DNA from: Acidobacteriota bacterium
GTDB lineage: Bacteria; Acidobacteriota; Terriglobia; Bryobacterales; Bryobacteraceae
Length of the DNA stretch: 6,489 nt
Direction of reading: 5' to 3'
Assembly (NCBI GenBank): GCA_018268875.1
Contig: JAFDVT010000216.1
Coordinates: forward strand, 1 to 6,489
Shown here: piece after piece, positions 1 through 6,489 of the stretch
Numbering within the stretch: position 1 is the first letter of the stretch
How the letters are laid out: every line of letters starts with the position of its first letter
The notes under the pieces: generated by a model
Told to the model about the DNA's origin: nothing
What the model saw: only the letters and a program-made list of their open reading frames with translations
Databases searched by the model: none
Translations under genes and position numbers: made by a program

Positions 1-345
1 GAAGGGACTTTTCACTGCGTCCTCGTCCTGGCGGAGCAAACGACCATGGCGGATCGCTTCCTCGCCGAATTGCGCAGGCGAATGCCACGTGTGCCCGCTG
101 AGAACACCTGGGTCTATCAGAATTGGTCCGGCGGTGTGCATTTCGGAATCGACTGGCAGGGCAACATCGGCCAGTTGACGAATGAAGCGGTTGCGAACGC
201 GCCAGACAAGGCGAGGCCTGCCCCTGCCAGTCTGACAATCATCTACGCTCGTCCTCCCGGTTGGATTGTCAGCGATTCGGAGGACGAGGACGACAACGAC
301 GCGGCCTCATCCGGGCCAGAGGAAATGCCGGATGAATCTGCCTAG
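1..345 (+). CDS. C-terminal part of an unrecognised protein with an acidic tail (5' end probably outside window)
   Basis: I do not recognise this family. The reading frame is open from base 1 to the TAG at 343-345, and the residues before the first ATG (46-48), which include the hydrophobic run FHCVLVLAEQTT, read like normal protein, probably a beta strand leading into the amphipathic helix MADRFLAELRRRM. I therefore favour a gene truncated by the window edge. The alternative is a 99-residue protein starting at ATG 46, which has GGAG at 33-36 nine bases upstream. Counted from that ATG, residues 1-75 look globular and are rich in aromatic residues (NTWVYQNW, GVHFGIDWQG, PPGWIV). Residues 76-99 are a low-complexity acidic tail (SDSEDEDDND...EEMPDES). 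There is no signal peptide, membrane segment or catalytic motif in the visible part. The last 39 bases overlap the 3' end of the opposing membrane-protein gene. GC-rich third positions and balanced composition support real coding. Confidence 0.6.
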   Translation, partial: EGTFHCVLVLAEQTTMADRFLAELRRRMPRVPAENTWVYQNWSGGVHFGIDWQGNIGQLTNEAVANAPDKARPAPASLTIIYARPPGWIVSDSEDEDDNDAASSGPEEMPDESA

Positions 346-2475
346 TCCGCTGGACGCGCCGGTCTGCCGGTCTACATCGACCAGCACCTGGCCTCCACCG
401 GTAGCCTTTACGTACGCATCGCTGAAGTAGACATCCACCAGTCCCAGTTCGCTATCTACGTTCAGCCTGGCGTCCCGATGCATGCACACCAGACGGTCCG
501 GCGGCAGGCTATCGCCACCACCGTCGCGCCCGGTGATATCGGCGCGGCCCTCGGTGAGCAGGATCAGTTGCCCCGGCCCGGTCGCGGTGGAATAGATAAA
601 TCGGCCCAGCAAGAGCGTCGAAAGACGCACGCTGATCAGCGTCGAAATTTTTACGCTTTCCTCCATCGCGACGAAATGATGGAAGTTGAAGACCACTTCC
701 TCGCCGCGGCGAAGGTTCCACACTACGAATTGGGAACCGGGTTTCGCCGTGTAGCTTACAGGACTCTTGTTGTTGCCGCTGTCGAATACCACCTTGTTCA
801 TCGCCGTTGCGCGATGGAGGACACGCGCGATGGGCGCATGCAAAGGCTGGGGCCACGCCAGTTTTGGAGGTCGTCCCACTCCCTGAAACTTTCGGGATGC
901 GTAGAACACAGTGGCCTCGTTCGGTTGCAGAACGAAGCGGCCCTGGTGCTGTTCGATCCGCGCCTCCTCCTCCGGGACGTAGGTTCCATCCACCTTGCCG
1001 AGCGTGAGATACGAACCGCACGTTCGGTGGAACGCCACTCGCGAGAAAACGTACAGAAAGCTCTTCACGCAGATGAAGGCGAACAGCAGAAGCCCCAACA
1101 AGTGCGCCGCGCTCAGGTACGCGAATATCGACCAGATGCCCGACTGCGTGGCTTTGCTGGCCTCAAATAGCAGGTTCACTGTGTCGCGTTCCACTTCGGC
1201 CACGATCTGCGACGCCGTGACGAGTCCCTTGTCGAAGGTGGCCTGCGCATCGCGGGCGCGAGCCCTGACGCGAGTCTCGAGCCCCGCGCGAATTCCCTTG
1301 TAGGCGAAGTTGACCGATACCTCCGCCGCATTCGCACCGGCCGCTTTCGCGGGTCCCCAGAAACCGCTTGTGTCGACCTGCGGGAAGGTAATCGCCACCG
1401 GCAGCGCGTTGTTGAACTCGGCCATTACCAACGCTTCGAATGTCTTTGCGCGCAATTGCGCGATCGCCAACTGTTGGTTGGCGGCCATGTTCTTGATCCC
1501 ATCGATGCCGCGCCAATAGCCGCTTGCGGCCATCATCATCACGATGGGGCGGGCATCGTGTACCGAATCGGGTATGCCTTGCGTGTTTGCGGCGCGTTGC
1601 ACCAGGGCCGCCGCGGGCTCCTGATGGAGACTTTCCCGCAACGATTCCTCAATTTTGTCCCTGGCGATGAAATACGGCAGGCACAACGCGAGCATGGGCA
1701 GCCACAACAGCAGCGCATGGGCAAAGTTTCGCAAGTTCGCCACCCATCCCAATTGCCGCAGAAAGTACGAATTTTCGTTCGCCACCCAGATCACGAGGCG
1801 GAGCAATAGAATCGCCAGTACAAACACGACCAACGGGACCAATACCTCCAAGATCCAATTGGAGGAAGCCGGCGCGGCGATCATCAAGACCACCAATGGC
1901 AAGGCAAATAGAAGCGTGGAGCGTGACAGGAAACGCCCGCGCGCAGCGAACCAGAACATCGCGATCTTTGGGGCAACGGCGAAGGCAAGCTCAGGCGGAA
2001 GGTGAGAGTTCGTCGCCAGGTAATATCCGGCCAGGAGCAGTACGGTGTTGGGAACCGCAAGTCCGAGCAGGAGCCGCCAAAATGCCTCGCGAAGCTGGCC
2101 GGTAAAGAGCGCGTACAGCCACAGGGCGATGCCGAGGATGCAAAGAAAGGCCAAGTATTCGTAGGTGCCGCGGCCCGCACCTTCCGGCGTCGCCGCCGCG
2201 TTCCAGACGAACCGGCGTTGCACAGCCTCAAGCTTGGTTTCCTCCAGCTTCCGGTAAAAGACAGTGGATTGCTTGGTATAGCTATCCGGGAAGAACCGAA
2301 CTTGGTTCCCGAGGTCTGGCTGGAAGTAATACGGCGCGATCACGACCGGCCGCCAGCCGTACAGCGCGTAAGAATAGATCGACGGCAGCAGGCTCAACAG
2401 CAAAACAAGCTGGATGAATCCATAAAACTTTGGCAGTTTTGCCTTGGACTCAGCCGGCTTGTTTGGAGACGACAA
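307..2475 (-). CDS. Polytopic membrane protein with AIM24-like C-terminal domain, function unknown
   Basis: This 722-residue inner-membrane protein has no specific family I can name. Hydrophobic segments lie near residues 16-38, 107-125, 132-153, 163-179, 186-202, 207-232, 250-270 and 448-477. Basic residues at the N-terminus (KPAESKAKLPK) and in the loops at 126-134, 179-185 and 239-249 fit an eight-helix model with both ends cytoplasmic. This places residues 271-445, an Ala-rich and mostly helical region, outside the cytoplasm. Residues 485-700 are soluble and beta-rich. The stretch around 580-645 (GSQFVVWNLRRGEEVVF, then LLLGRFIYSTATGPGQLILL) resembles the AIM24/TIGR00266 fold, whose repeats carry a GxG...F..tGpG.v.l pattern; this resemblance is by eye. 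The start is a TTG with a good ribosome binding site (GAGGTG, 8-base spacing), and the next Met is not until about residue 197, after several helices. The gene follows the sulfatase on the same strand by 50 bp, so the two are probably cotranscribed. No transporter, kinase or hydrolase motif is visible. Confidence 0.85.
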   Translation of the reverse strand: MSSPNKPAESKAKLPKFYGFIQLVLLLSLLPSIYSYALYGWRPVVIAPYYFQPDLGNQVRFFPDSYTKQSTVFYRKLEETKLEAVQRRFVWNAAATPEGAGRGTYEYLAFLCILGIALWLYALFTGQLREAFWRLLLGLAVPNTVLLLAGYYLATNSHLPPELAFAVAPKIAMFWFAARGRFLSRSTLLFALPLVVLMIAAPASSNWILEVLVPLVVFVLAILLLRLVIWVANENSYFLRQLGWVANLRNFAHALLLWLPMLALCLPYFIARDKIEESLRESLHQEPAAALVQRAANTQGIPDSVHDARPIVMMMAASGYWRGIDGIKNMAANQQLAIAQLRAKTFEALVMAEFNNALPVAITFPQVDTSGFWGPAKAAGANAAEVSVNFAYKGIRAGLETRVRARARDAQATFDKGLVTASQIVAEVERDTVNLLFEASKATQSGIWSIFAYLSAAHLLGLLLFAFICVKSFLYVFSRVAFHRTCGSYLTLGKVDGTYVPEEEARIEQHQGRFVLQPNEATVFYASRKFQGVGRPPKLAWPQPLHAPIARVLHRATAMNKVVFDSGNNKSPVSYTAKPGSQFVVWNLRRGEEVVFNFHHFVAMEESVKISTLISVRLSTLLLGRFIYSTATGPGQLILLTEGRADITGRDGGGDSLPPDRLVCMHRDARLNVDSELGLVDVYFSDAYVKATGGGQVLVDVDRQTGASSGLGRFIRHFLWPG

Positions 2476-2483
2476 TTTGGGGG

Positions 2484-2489
2484 CACCTC
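2484..2489 (-). promoter_or_regulatory. Ribosome binding site of the membrane-protein gene
   Basis: On the minus strand this reads GAGGTG and lies 8 bases before the TTG start at 2473-2475. It decides the start, because the start codon is not ATG and no Met codon occurs in the first ~190 codons. It sits in the 50-bp gap after the sulfatase stop codon, which fits independent translation initiation on a shared transcript. Confidence 0.7.
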
Positions 2490-2525
2490 ACTGGCCCGGA
2501 ACTACGGCCACGCGCGGGTCAAATG

Positions 2526-4361
2526 TTAGCTAAGCAAGTGGTCGAGCAACCTCGGCACATACCCTTGGGCGCGTTGCGCTTCGGTCTTGTTGTCTTTCGG
2601 AAGCGCCGCGATGCGCGACCGGTACGACGCACGGGTAGCCGGGCTCACCTCCGTCAACGCGTTTAACGCCGCCGTCGCGACGTAGTTGTTGGTTTTTTCG
2701 CAGTTCGCCTCAGTCAGCAGTACTTCCATCGCGGGACCCACATCGCCCGCGGGACCATAGCGCGCCAGGCACTCGGCGGCCACAATCCGGACGTTCGGGC
2801 TGGTGTCGCGCATGGCCTTGCGCAGCGCTGGCAGATTGGACGTCACCGTCTTCGCGCCGCCGATCAAGATCCCGGTTGCCGCCCAGTAACGAACCGCAGA
2901 GTCGGCGTCGGTGAGGCTCGCCTTGTCCGGATGGAGCGCGGCCTGCTGGACTCTCTTCGCGTCGTACCGCTTGGGGTCGTGGCCCATCGTGTACGGGGCA
3001 TCGGAACCCGCGCGGGCGTACATTTCGGCCTCGGGCAAAAAGCCCACGTCGCGAATCTCGTATGCCTCCGCCATCAGCGCGTTGCGCAGGCGATTCATCG
3101 TGGCGCGATGTTCCGCCGTGGGGTTCTGCGCGAGATTCCGAATCTCATCGGGATCGGCCTGCAAGTCGTACAATTCTTCGGCGGGCTTGGTCTTCCAGAA
3201 CGCGCTCTGCACGGCGTTGAGCTTGCCGGCGTCGAACAGTTCCTTCCACTTTCGAACCGTCGGCATTTCGAACATATAGCTCAAATACTGGCCGTAAATG
3301 CGATGCGGCAGGAAGTTCCGGATGTACACGTAACGCTGGTCGCGAATGCTGCGAACCAGGTCAATCCGTTCATCCATGCGGCCTCGAAAGCCGAACAGAT
3401 AGGGGCGTTCCGGCTCGGTTTGCGGTCCCAGGAAGGCATAGCCCTGGTGGTAGCTTTGTTTCTTCAACCCGGCGAGGCTCAGCACGGTCGGCGCGAGGTC
3501 GATGAACCCGATGAGACGGTCCGCCCAGCCGCCGGGCTTGTAGTCTTTCGGCGCCAAATGCCTGTATTTTTCGGGGAAATGCACGATAAACGGCACGTGG
3601 AGGCCCGAATCGTACGGCCAGCGTTTATAGCGTGGCATGCCGGCGCCGTGGTCGGAATAAAAGAACACGATGGTGGAATCGGCGAGACCATCGGCTTGTA
3701 GTTCATCCAGCACGCGCTTCACCATGCCGTCCATGGTTTTGATGTTGTCGTAGTACTGGGCCCAGTCGTGGCGAACTTCCGGCTCGTCGGGATAAAACGG
3801 CGGAATGCGCACCTCGCGCATGTCGTGCTTGAGTTCGTGCGGCGTTTTCCGAATCTGGCTCTCGTGCGTGATGACGAAGTTGAAAACGCTGAAAAACGGC
3901 TGGTTCTTGGAGGCGCGGTTGCGGAAGTGCGCCTTGTTGGAACTGTCGTCCCAAACCTTGCCGGTGTGGGCGATGTTGTAATCCTCCTTCACGTTGTTGG
4001 AGGTGTAGTAGCCTGCCTGTTCGCGCAGGATCTGCGGGAACATCTTCTGTCCCGGCGCGAGTTTCGTTTCGCTGCGCATGTGTTCGGCGCCCGTCGACGG
4101 CGGGTACATGCCGGAAATGATGGTGGTTCGCGCGGGGGCGCAAACCGGGGCGTTGGACCAGCAGGTGCCATAGCGCAGGCTGCGCGCGGCGAACGCGTCG
4201 ATCGTTGGGCTGTCGGCGAACTTGTCACCGTAACAGCCGAGGTTCGGCGACATGTCCTCGCAGGTGATCCACAGGATGTTCGGACGCTCTCCCGATTGCG
4301 CGGAGGCAGGCGTTGCCACTGCTGCCGCGGCTGCTGTTCCCAGAAAATGCCGACGATTCAT
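2526..4361 (-). CDS. Tat-exported S1-family sulfatase with C-terminal HEAT-like repeats
   Basis: This is a 611-residue arylsulfatase-superfamily enzyme that hydrolyses sulfate esters or N-sulfates, probably in the periplasm. The N-terminus MNRRHFLG followed by an alanine-rich segment is a Tat-type signal, with likely cleavage after ASA (about residue 21). The mature part opens with PNILWITCEDMSPNLGCYG, whose E35/D36 correspond to the metal-binding acidic pair. C74-A-P-A-R78 is the C-x-P-x-R signature in which the Cys is converted to formylglycine, the catalytic nucleophile. H166 (ITHES) and S236-D237-H238-G239 supply further active-site and metal ligands. ELYDLQADPDEIRNLA (396-411) is the usual end of the sulfatase domain. 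Residues about 487-575 form paired helices of HEAT type (AVRYWAATGIL, VRIVAAECLARYG). The sequence style resembles the heparan N-sulfatase (SGSH)-like group, but the substrate cannot be read from it. The activating enzyme (FGE or anaerobic SME) is not in the window. No strong Shine-Dalgarno precedes the ATG at 4359-4361. It is probably the first gene of a two-gene operon. Confidence 0.95.
   Translation of the reverse strand: MNRRHFLGTAAAAAVATPASAQSGERPNILWITCEDMSPNLGCYGDKFADSPTIDAFAARSLRYGTCWSNAPVCAPARTTIISGMYPPSTGAEHMRSETKLAPGQKMFPQILREQAGYYTSNNVKEDYNIAHTGKVWDDSSNKAHFRNRASKNQPFFSVFNFVITHESQIRKTPHELKHDMREVRIPPFYPDEPEVRHDWAQYYDNIKTMDGMVKRVLDELQADGLADSTIVFFYSDHGAGMPRYKRWPYDSGLHVPFIVHFPEKYRHLAPKDYKPGGWADRLIGFIDLAPTVLSLAGLKKQSYHQGYAFLGPQTEPERPYLFGFRGRMDERIDLVRSIRDQRYVYIRNFLPHRIYGQYLSYMFEMPTVRKWKELFDAGKLNAVQSAFWKTKPAEELYDLQADPDEIRNLAQNPTAEHRATMNRLRNALMAEAYEIRDVGFLPEAEMYARAGSDAPYTMGHDPKRYDAKRVQQAALHPDKASLTDADSAVRYWAATGILIGGAKTVTSNLPALRKAMRDTSPNVRIVAAECLARYGPAGDVGPAMEVLLTEANCEKTNNYVATAALNALTEVSPATRASYRSRIAALPKDNKTEAQRAQGYVPRLLDHLLS
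2637..2903 (-). other. HEAT-like repeat region within the sulfatase
   Basis: Residues about 487-575 of the sulfatase contain helical units of the PBS-lyase/HEAT kind. These are DADSAVRYWAATGILIGG, then a unit ending in ALRKAMRDTSPNVRIVAAECLARYG, then VGPAMEVLLTEANCEKTNNYVATAALNALTEV. The D/P-x-VR-x-AA pattern recurs in the first two and decays in the third. Such appendages occur on some sulfatases of Planctomycetes, Verrucomicrobia and Acidobacteria and presumably mediate protein or polymer contacts. That role is inferred. Confidence 0.65.
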
Positions 4362-4364
4362 AGC

Positions 4365-4395
4365 TTGGCCACTGTATCAGAAGCGGCCGTCTAAT
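4365..4395 (+). promoter_or_regulatory. Possible sigma-70-type promoter for ileS
   Basis: TTGGCC (4365-4370, 4 of 6 matches to TTGACA) and TCTAAT (4390-4395, 5 of 6 matches to TATAAT) are separated by 19 bases, slightly longer than the ideal 17. Transcription would start near 4402 and leave a leader of about 34 bases before the ileS ATG. Such matches are frequent by chance, so this is a weak call. Confidence 0.3.
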
Positions 4396-4421
4396 TCCGC
4401 TCTGGACTGGATTGTTACCAT

Positions 4422-4426
4422 GGGAG
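4422..4426 (+). promoter_or_regulatory. Ribosome binding site of ileS
   Basis: GGGAG lies 9 bases upstream of the ATG at 4436-4438. It supports that start over the in-frame TTG at 4412-4414, which has no comparable purine tract before it. It also argues against the out-of-frame ATG at 4420-4422. Confidence 0.65.
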
Positions 4427-4435
4427 TACATTCCA

Positions 4436-6489
4436 ATGGAATCCCCGAAAGTTGAACTGAAGAAGACCGTCCGGCTTCCCCAGACGGAATTCCCGATGAA
4501 GGCCAACCTGCCCCAAAACGAGCCCAAAACGCTCGCCCGGTGGGATAGCATCGGCCTCTACCAGAAGCTGCGTGAAACCGGCGCCGGACGTCCGCGGTAC
4601 GTGCTCCACGATGGGCCGCCGTACGCCAATGGCAACATTCACCTGGGTCACGCATTCAACAAAATTCTGAAGGATTTCATCATCAAGTCCAAAACCATGG
4701 CCGGCTTCGATTCGCCGTACATCCCGGGTTGGGATTGCCATGGCCTGCCTATCGAAATCAAGGTCGATTCGCTGCTCGGCTCGAAAAAGGCCACCATGAC
4801 GCAGGCCCAGATCCGGGCCGAATGCCGCAAGTACGCCGACAAGTTCGTGGACCTGCAGCGCAAGGACTTTATCCGTCTTGGCGTGTTCGGACGCTGGAAC
4901 GACTACTATTCCACGATGTCTGCCGATTACGAATCGGTGATCGCGCAGGCGTTTGTGGACTTCCTCGACAAGGGCTACATCTACAAGGGCCTGAAGCCGG
5001 TGAACTGGTGCATGAACTGCCGCACCGCGCTGGCCGAGGCCGAGGTGGAATACGAAAATCATTCGAGCCCGTCCATCTGGGTGCGCTTTGCGCTCAAGAC
5101 GCCGCCGGAAGACATCGCGCCGGAACTGAAAGGCCACAAGGTGTACGGGGTCATCTGGACCACCACGCCTTGGACCATGCCTGCCAACATGGCCATCAGT
5201 TTCCACCCGCGTTACGAGTATTCGGCTGTCCTGGTGGACGGCGATGTGTACATCATCGCGTCGGAACTCGTCCACAAGACGGCGGCCAAACTCGGCTGGC
5301 CGGTGGAACTGCCGGTGGTGGCGACGTTCCGCGGCGCGAAGATGGAAGGCACGGTGTTCGATCACCCGTTCCTCGAACGGGATTCGCGCGGCATCCTGGC
5401 CGATCACGTCACGCTGGAAGCCGGAGTCGGCGCGGTTCACACGGCGCCCGGCCATGGACAGGAAGACTATGTCGTCGGCCAGCAGTACGGCATCGCGACC
5501 TACTGTCCGGTGGACGCCGGCGGGCGCATGTTTCAGGCCGAAGGAGCCGACGGGCAACTGCCGGAAGAACTGCTTGGCAAGAGCGTGTGGGCGGCGAACC
5601 CGATCGTCATCGACATCCTGACGCGGCACGAGGCGTTGCTGGGACAGGAAAAGATCGAACACAGCTATCCGCATTGCTGGCGTTGCCACAAGCCGACGAT
5701 CTTCCGGGCCACCGAACAATGGTTCATCGGCATGGAACGCAACGACCTGCGGCAGCGTACGCTCGAGGCGATCAAAGGCGTCCGCTGGCATCCGGAATGG
5801 GGCGAAGAACGCATCTCGAACATGATCGCGACGCGCCCGGACTGGTGCATCTCGCGCCAGCGCGTCTGGGGTGTGCCGATCGTCGCCTTCCATTGCGAGA
5901 CGTGCGAAACCACGGTGACCGACAAGGCGATCCTCGATCGCGTGATCGAGAAGTTCAAGACCCATACGGCGGACGCCTGGTATTCGATGACGGTCGAGGA
6001 ACTCGTCGACGGTCCGCTGACGTGCGCCAAGTGCGGCGGGCACAGCTTCAAGAAAGAGACCGACATTCTGGACGTCTGGTTCGATTCCGGAGCGTCGCAT
6101 TTGGCGGTGCTTTGCGATCGCAACAACCTCGAATGGCCGTCCGACATGTACCTGGAAGGCGGCGATCAGTATCGCGGGTGGTTCCACTCCTCGCTCCTGA
6201 TCGGGATGGCTCTGAAGGGCCAACCGCCGTATCGTGAGATCGTCACCAGCGGCTGGACGCTGGATGAACAGGGCCGCGCGATGTCGAAGTCGCTCGGCAA
6301 CACGGTAGAGCCCGAAGCCGTCATCAAAGAATACGGCGCCGAGGTTCTGCGCCTGTGGGTGTCGTCGGTTGCCTACTACGAGGACGTGCGGCTCGGCCAG
6401 TCGATCCTGAAGCAGCTTTCGGATGCCTATCGCAAGTTCCGGAACACGTTCCGCTATGCGCTGGGCGCCACCGGCGACTTCGATCCCGC
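4436..6489 (+). CDS. ileS: Isoleucyl-tRNA synthetase (3' end outside window)
   Basis: This class I aminoacyl-tRNA synthetase charges tRNA-Ile with isoleucine in the cytoplasm and clears mischarged valine. The first 684 residues are visible, of about 930-950 usual for the family. The frame stays open without a frameshift to the right edge. The HIGH signature appears as H69-L-G-H72 within PPYANGNIHLGH. C192-M-N-C195 precedes the CP1 editing domain, which shows the threonine-rich W241-TTTPWT and the HTAPGHGQEDY segment. D344 there matches the editing aspartate of the E. coli enzyme (D342). WCISRQRVWG (470-479) and DVWFDSG (546-552) are conserved catalytic-domain segments. Between them lies an insert with C487-x2-C490 and C530-x2-C533, a probable zinc knuckle absent from E. 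coli IleRS. The KMSKS loop reads A615-MSKS. The domain order and motifs fit the bacterial type rather than the eukaryote-like IleS2. The anticodon-binding domain and C-terminal zinc finger should lie beyond the window. The start is ATG 4436 with GGGAG upstream. Confidence 0.97.
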   Translation, partial: MESPKVELKKTVRLPQTEFPMKANLPQNEPKTLARWDSIGLYQKLRETGAGRPRYVLHDGPPYANGNIHLGHAFNKILKDFIIKSKTMAGFDSPYIPGWDCHGLPIEIKVDSLLGSKKATMTQAQIRAECRKYADKFVDLQRKDFIRLGVFGRWNDYYSTMSADYESVIAQAFVDFLDKGYIYKGLKPVNWCMNCRTALAEAEVEYENHSSPSIWVRFALKTPPEDIAPELKGHKVYGVIWTTTPWTMPANMAISFHPRYEYSAVLVDGDVYIIASELVHKTAAKLGWPVELPVVATFRGAKMEGTVFDHPFLERDSRGILADHVTLEAGVGAVHTAPGHGQEDYVVGQQYGIATYCPVDAGGRMFQAEGADGQLPEELLGKSVWAANPIVIDILTRHEALLGQEKIEHSYPHCWRCHKPTIFRATEQWFIGMERNDLRQRTLEAIKGVRWHPEWGEERISNMIATRPDWCISRQRVWGVPIVAFHCETCETTVTDKAILDRVIEKFKTHTADAWYSMTVEELVDGPLTCAKCGGHSFKKETDILDVWFDSGASHLAVLCDRNNLEWPSDMYLEGGDQYRGWFHSSLLIGMALKGQPPYREIVTSGWTLDEQGRAMSKSLGNTVEPEAVIKEYGAEVLRLWVSSVAYYEDVRLGQSILKQLSDAYRKFRNTFRYALGATGDFDP

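Larger units (their letters stand above)
4362..4435. promoter_or_regulatory. Divergent intergenic spacer between the sulfatase gene and ileS
   Basis: This 74-bp gap separates two divergently transcribed genes and must hold at least part of the signals for both. It is too short for a T-box or similar leader regulating ileS. I see no operator-like palindrome. On the minus strand I could not find a convincing sigma-70 promoter for the sulfatase. Confidence 0.5.

Noticed and set aside
478..1170. A 230-codon plus-strand frame antisense to the membrane-protein gene
   Set aside because: It lies wholly inside the 722-residue minus-strand gene, and its composition (many Arg, His and Gln) is typical of an antisense shadow.
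2492..2510. Inverted repeat TGGCC...GGCCA in the gap between the sulfatase and the membrane-protein gene, considered as a terminator
   Set aside because: The stem is only 5 bp with a 9-base loop, and no T-tract follows on the minus strand. It is more likely a chance GC-rich repeat.
3768..4394. A 208-codon plus-strand frame antisense to the sulfatase start region
   Set aside because: The opposite strand encodes the sulfatase signature residues with no gap, so this frame is a shadow.
4362..4435. T-box or attenuator leader for ileS
   Set aside because: At 74 bp, shared with a divergent gene, the spacer is far too short, and no specifier stem or terminator hairpin is visible.
4415..6223. A 602-codon minus-strand open frame antisense to ileS
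   Set aside because: It is the antisense shadow of a GC-rich conserved gene. Its product is overloaded with His, Arg, Asp and Val, has no domain logic, and the sense frame shows the full set of IleRS motifs.
4729..6237. A 502-codon plus-strand open frame within ileS in another frame
   Set aside because: The translation is rich in Arg, Gly and His with no recognisable motif. It is an out-of-frame reading of the IleRS catalytic and editing domains.
1..6489. Search for CRISPR repeats, tRNA or rRNA genes, insertion sequence ends, and phage or defence genes
   Set aside because: Coding sequence fills almost the whole window. No regularly spaced repeats, cloverleaf-like segments, transposase or integrase motifs were seen by eye.

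Overview
The window is a GC-rich (roughly 60% by eye), tightly packed bacterial chromosomal segment with four protein genes and almost no intergenic DNA. The style fits an environmental Gram-negative lineage such as Acidobacteria (Bryobacter/Solibacter-like), or possibly Verrucomicrobia or Planctomycetes. The clues are a Tat-signal sulfatase beginning MNRRHFLG with an ITCEDMSPNLGCYG metal motif, GC-rich third codon positions, and a bacterial-type IleRS carrying a cysteine-rich insert. This assignment is an inference from protein style, not a search result.

Layout. At the left edge (1-345, plus strand) lies the end of an unrecognised protein with a very acidic tail. It converges with, and overlaps by 39 bp, a large minus-strand gene (307-2475). 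That gene encodes a membrane protein with about eight predicted transmembrane segments, a long extracytoplasmic helical domain, and a C-terminal soluble domain resembling the AIM24 (TIGR00266/DUF124) beta fold. Fifty bases upstream on the same strand is a Tat-exported, cysteine-type S1 sulfatase with HEAT-like repeats at its C-terminus (2526-4361). The two minus-strand genes look like a short operon, sulfatase first. A 74-bp divergent spacer (4362-4435) separates the sulfatase from ileS on the plus strand (4436 to the right edge). The ileS part seen here covers the catalytic and editing domains; the anticodon-binding domain lies beyond the window.

How the genes relate. ileS is housekeeping and unrelated in function to its divergent neighbour. 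The sulfatase probably hydrolyses sulfate esters or N-sulfates of an exogenous glycan or other metabolite in the periplasm. The co-directional membrane protein has no recognisable transport or enzymatic signature, so a link to sulfatase function is only positional. No RNA genes, CRISPR array, mobile element, integrase, toxin-antitoxin pair or defence gene was seen. The least-described item is the membrane protein with the AIM24-like tail. The rest is fairly ordinary.
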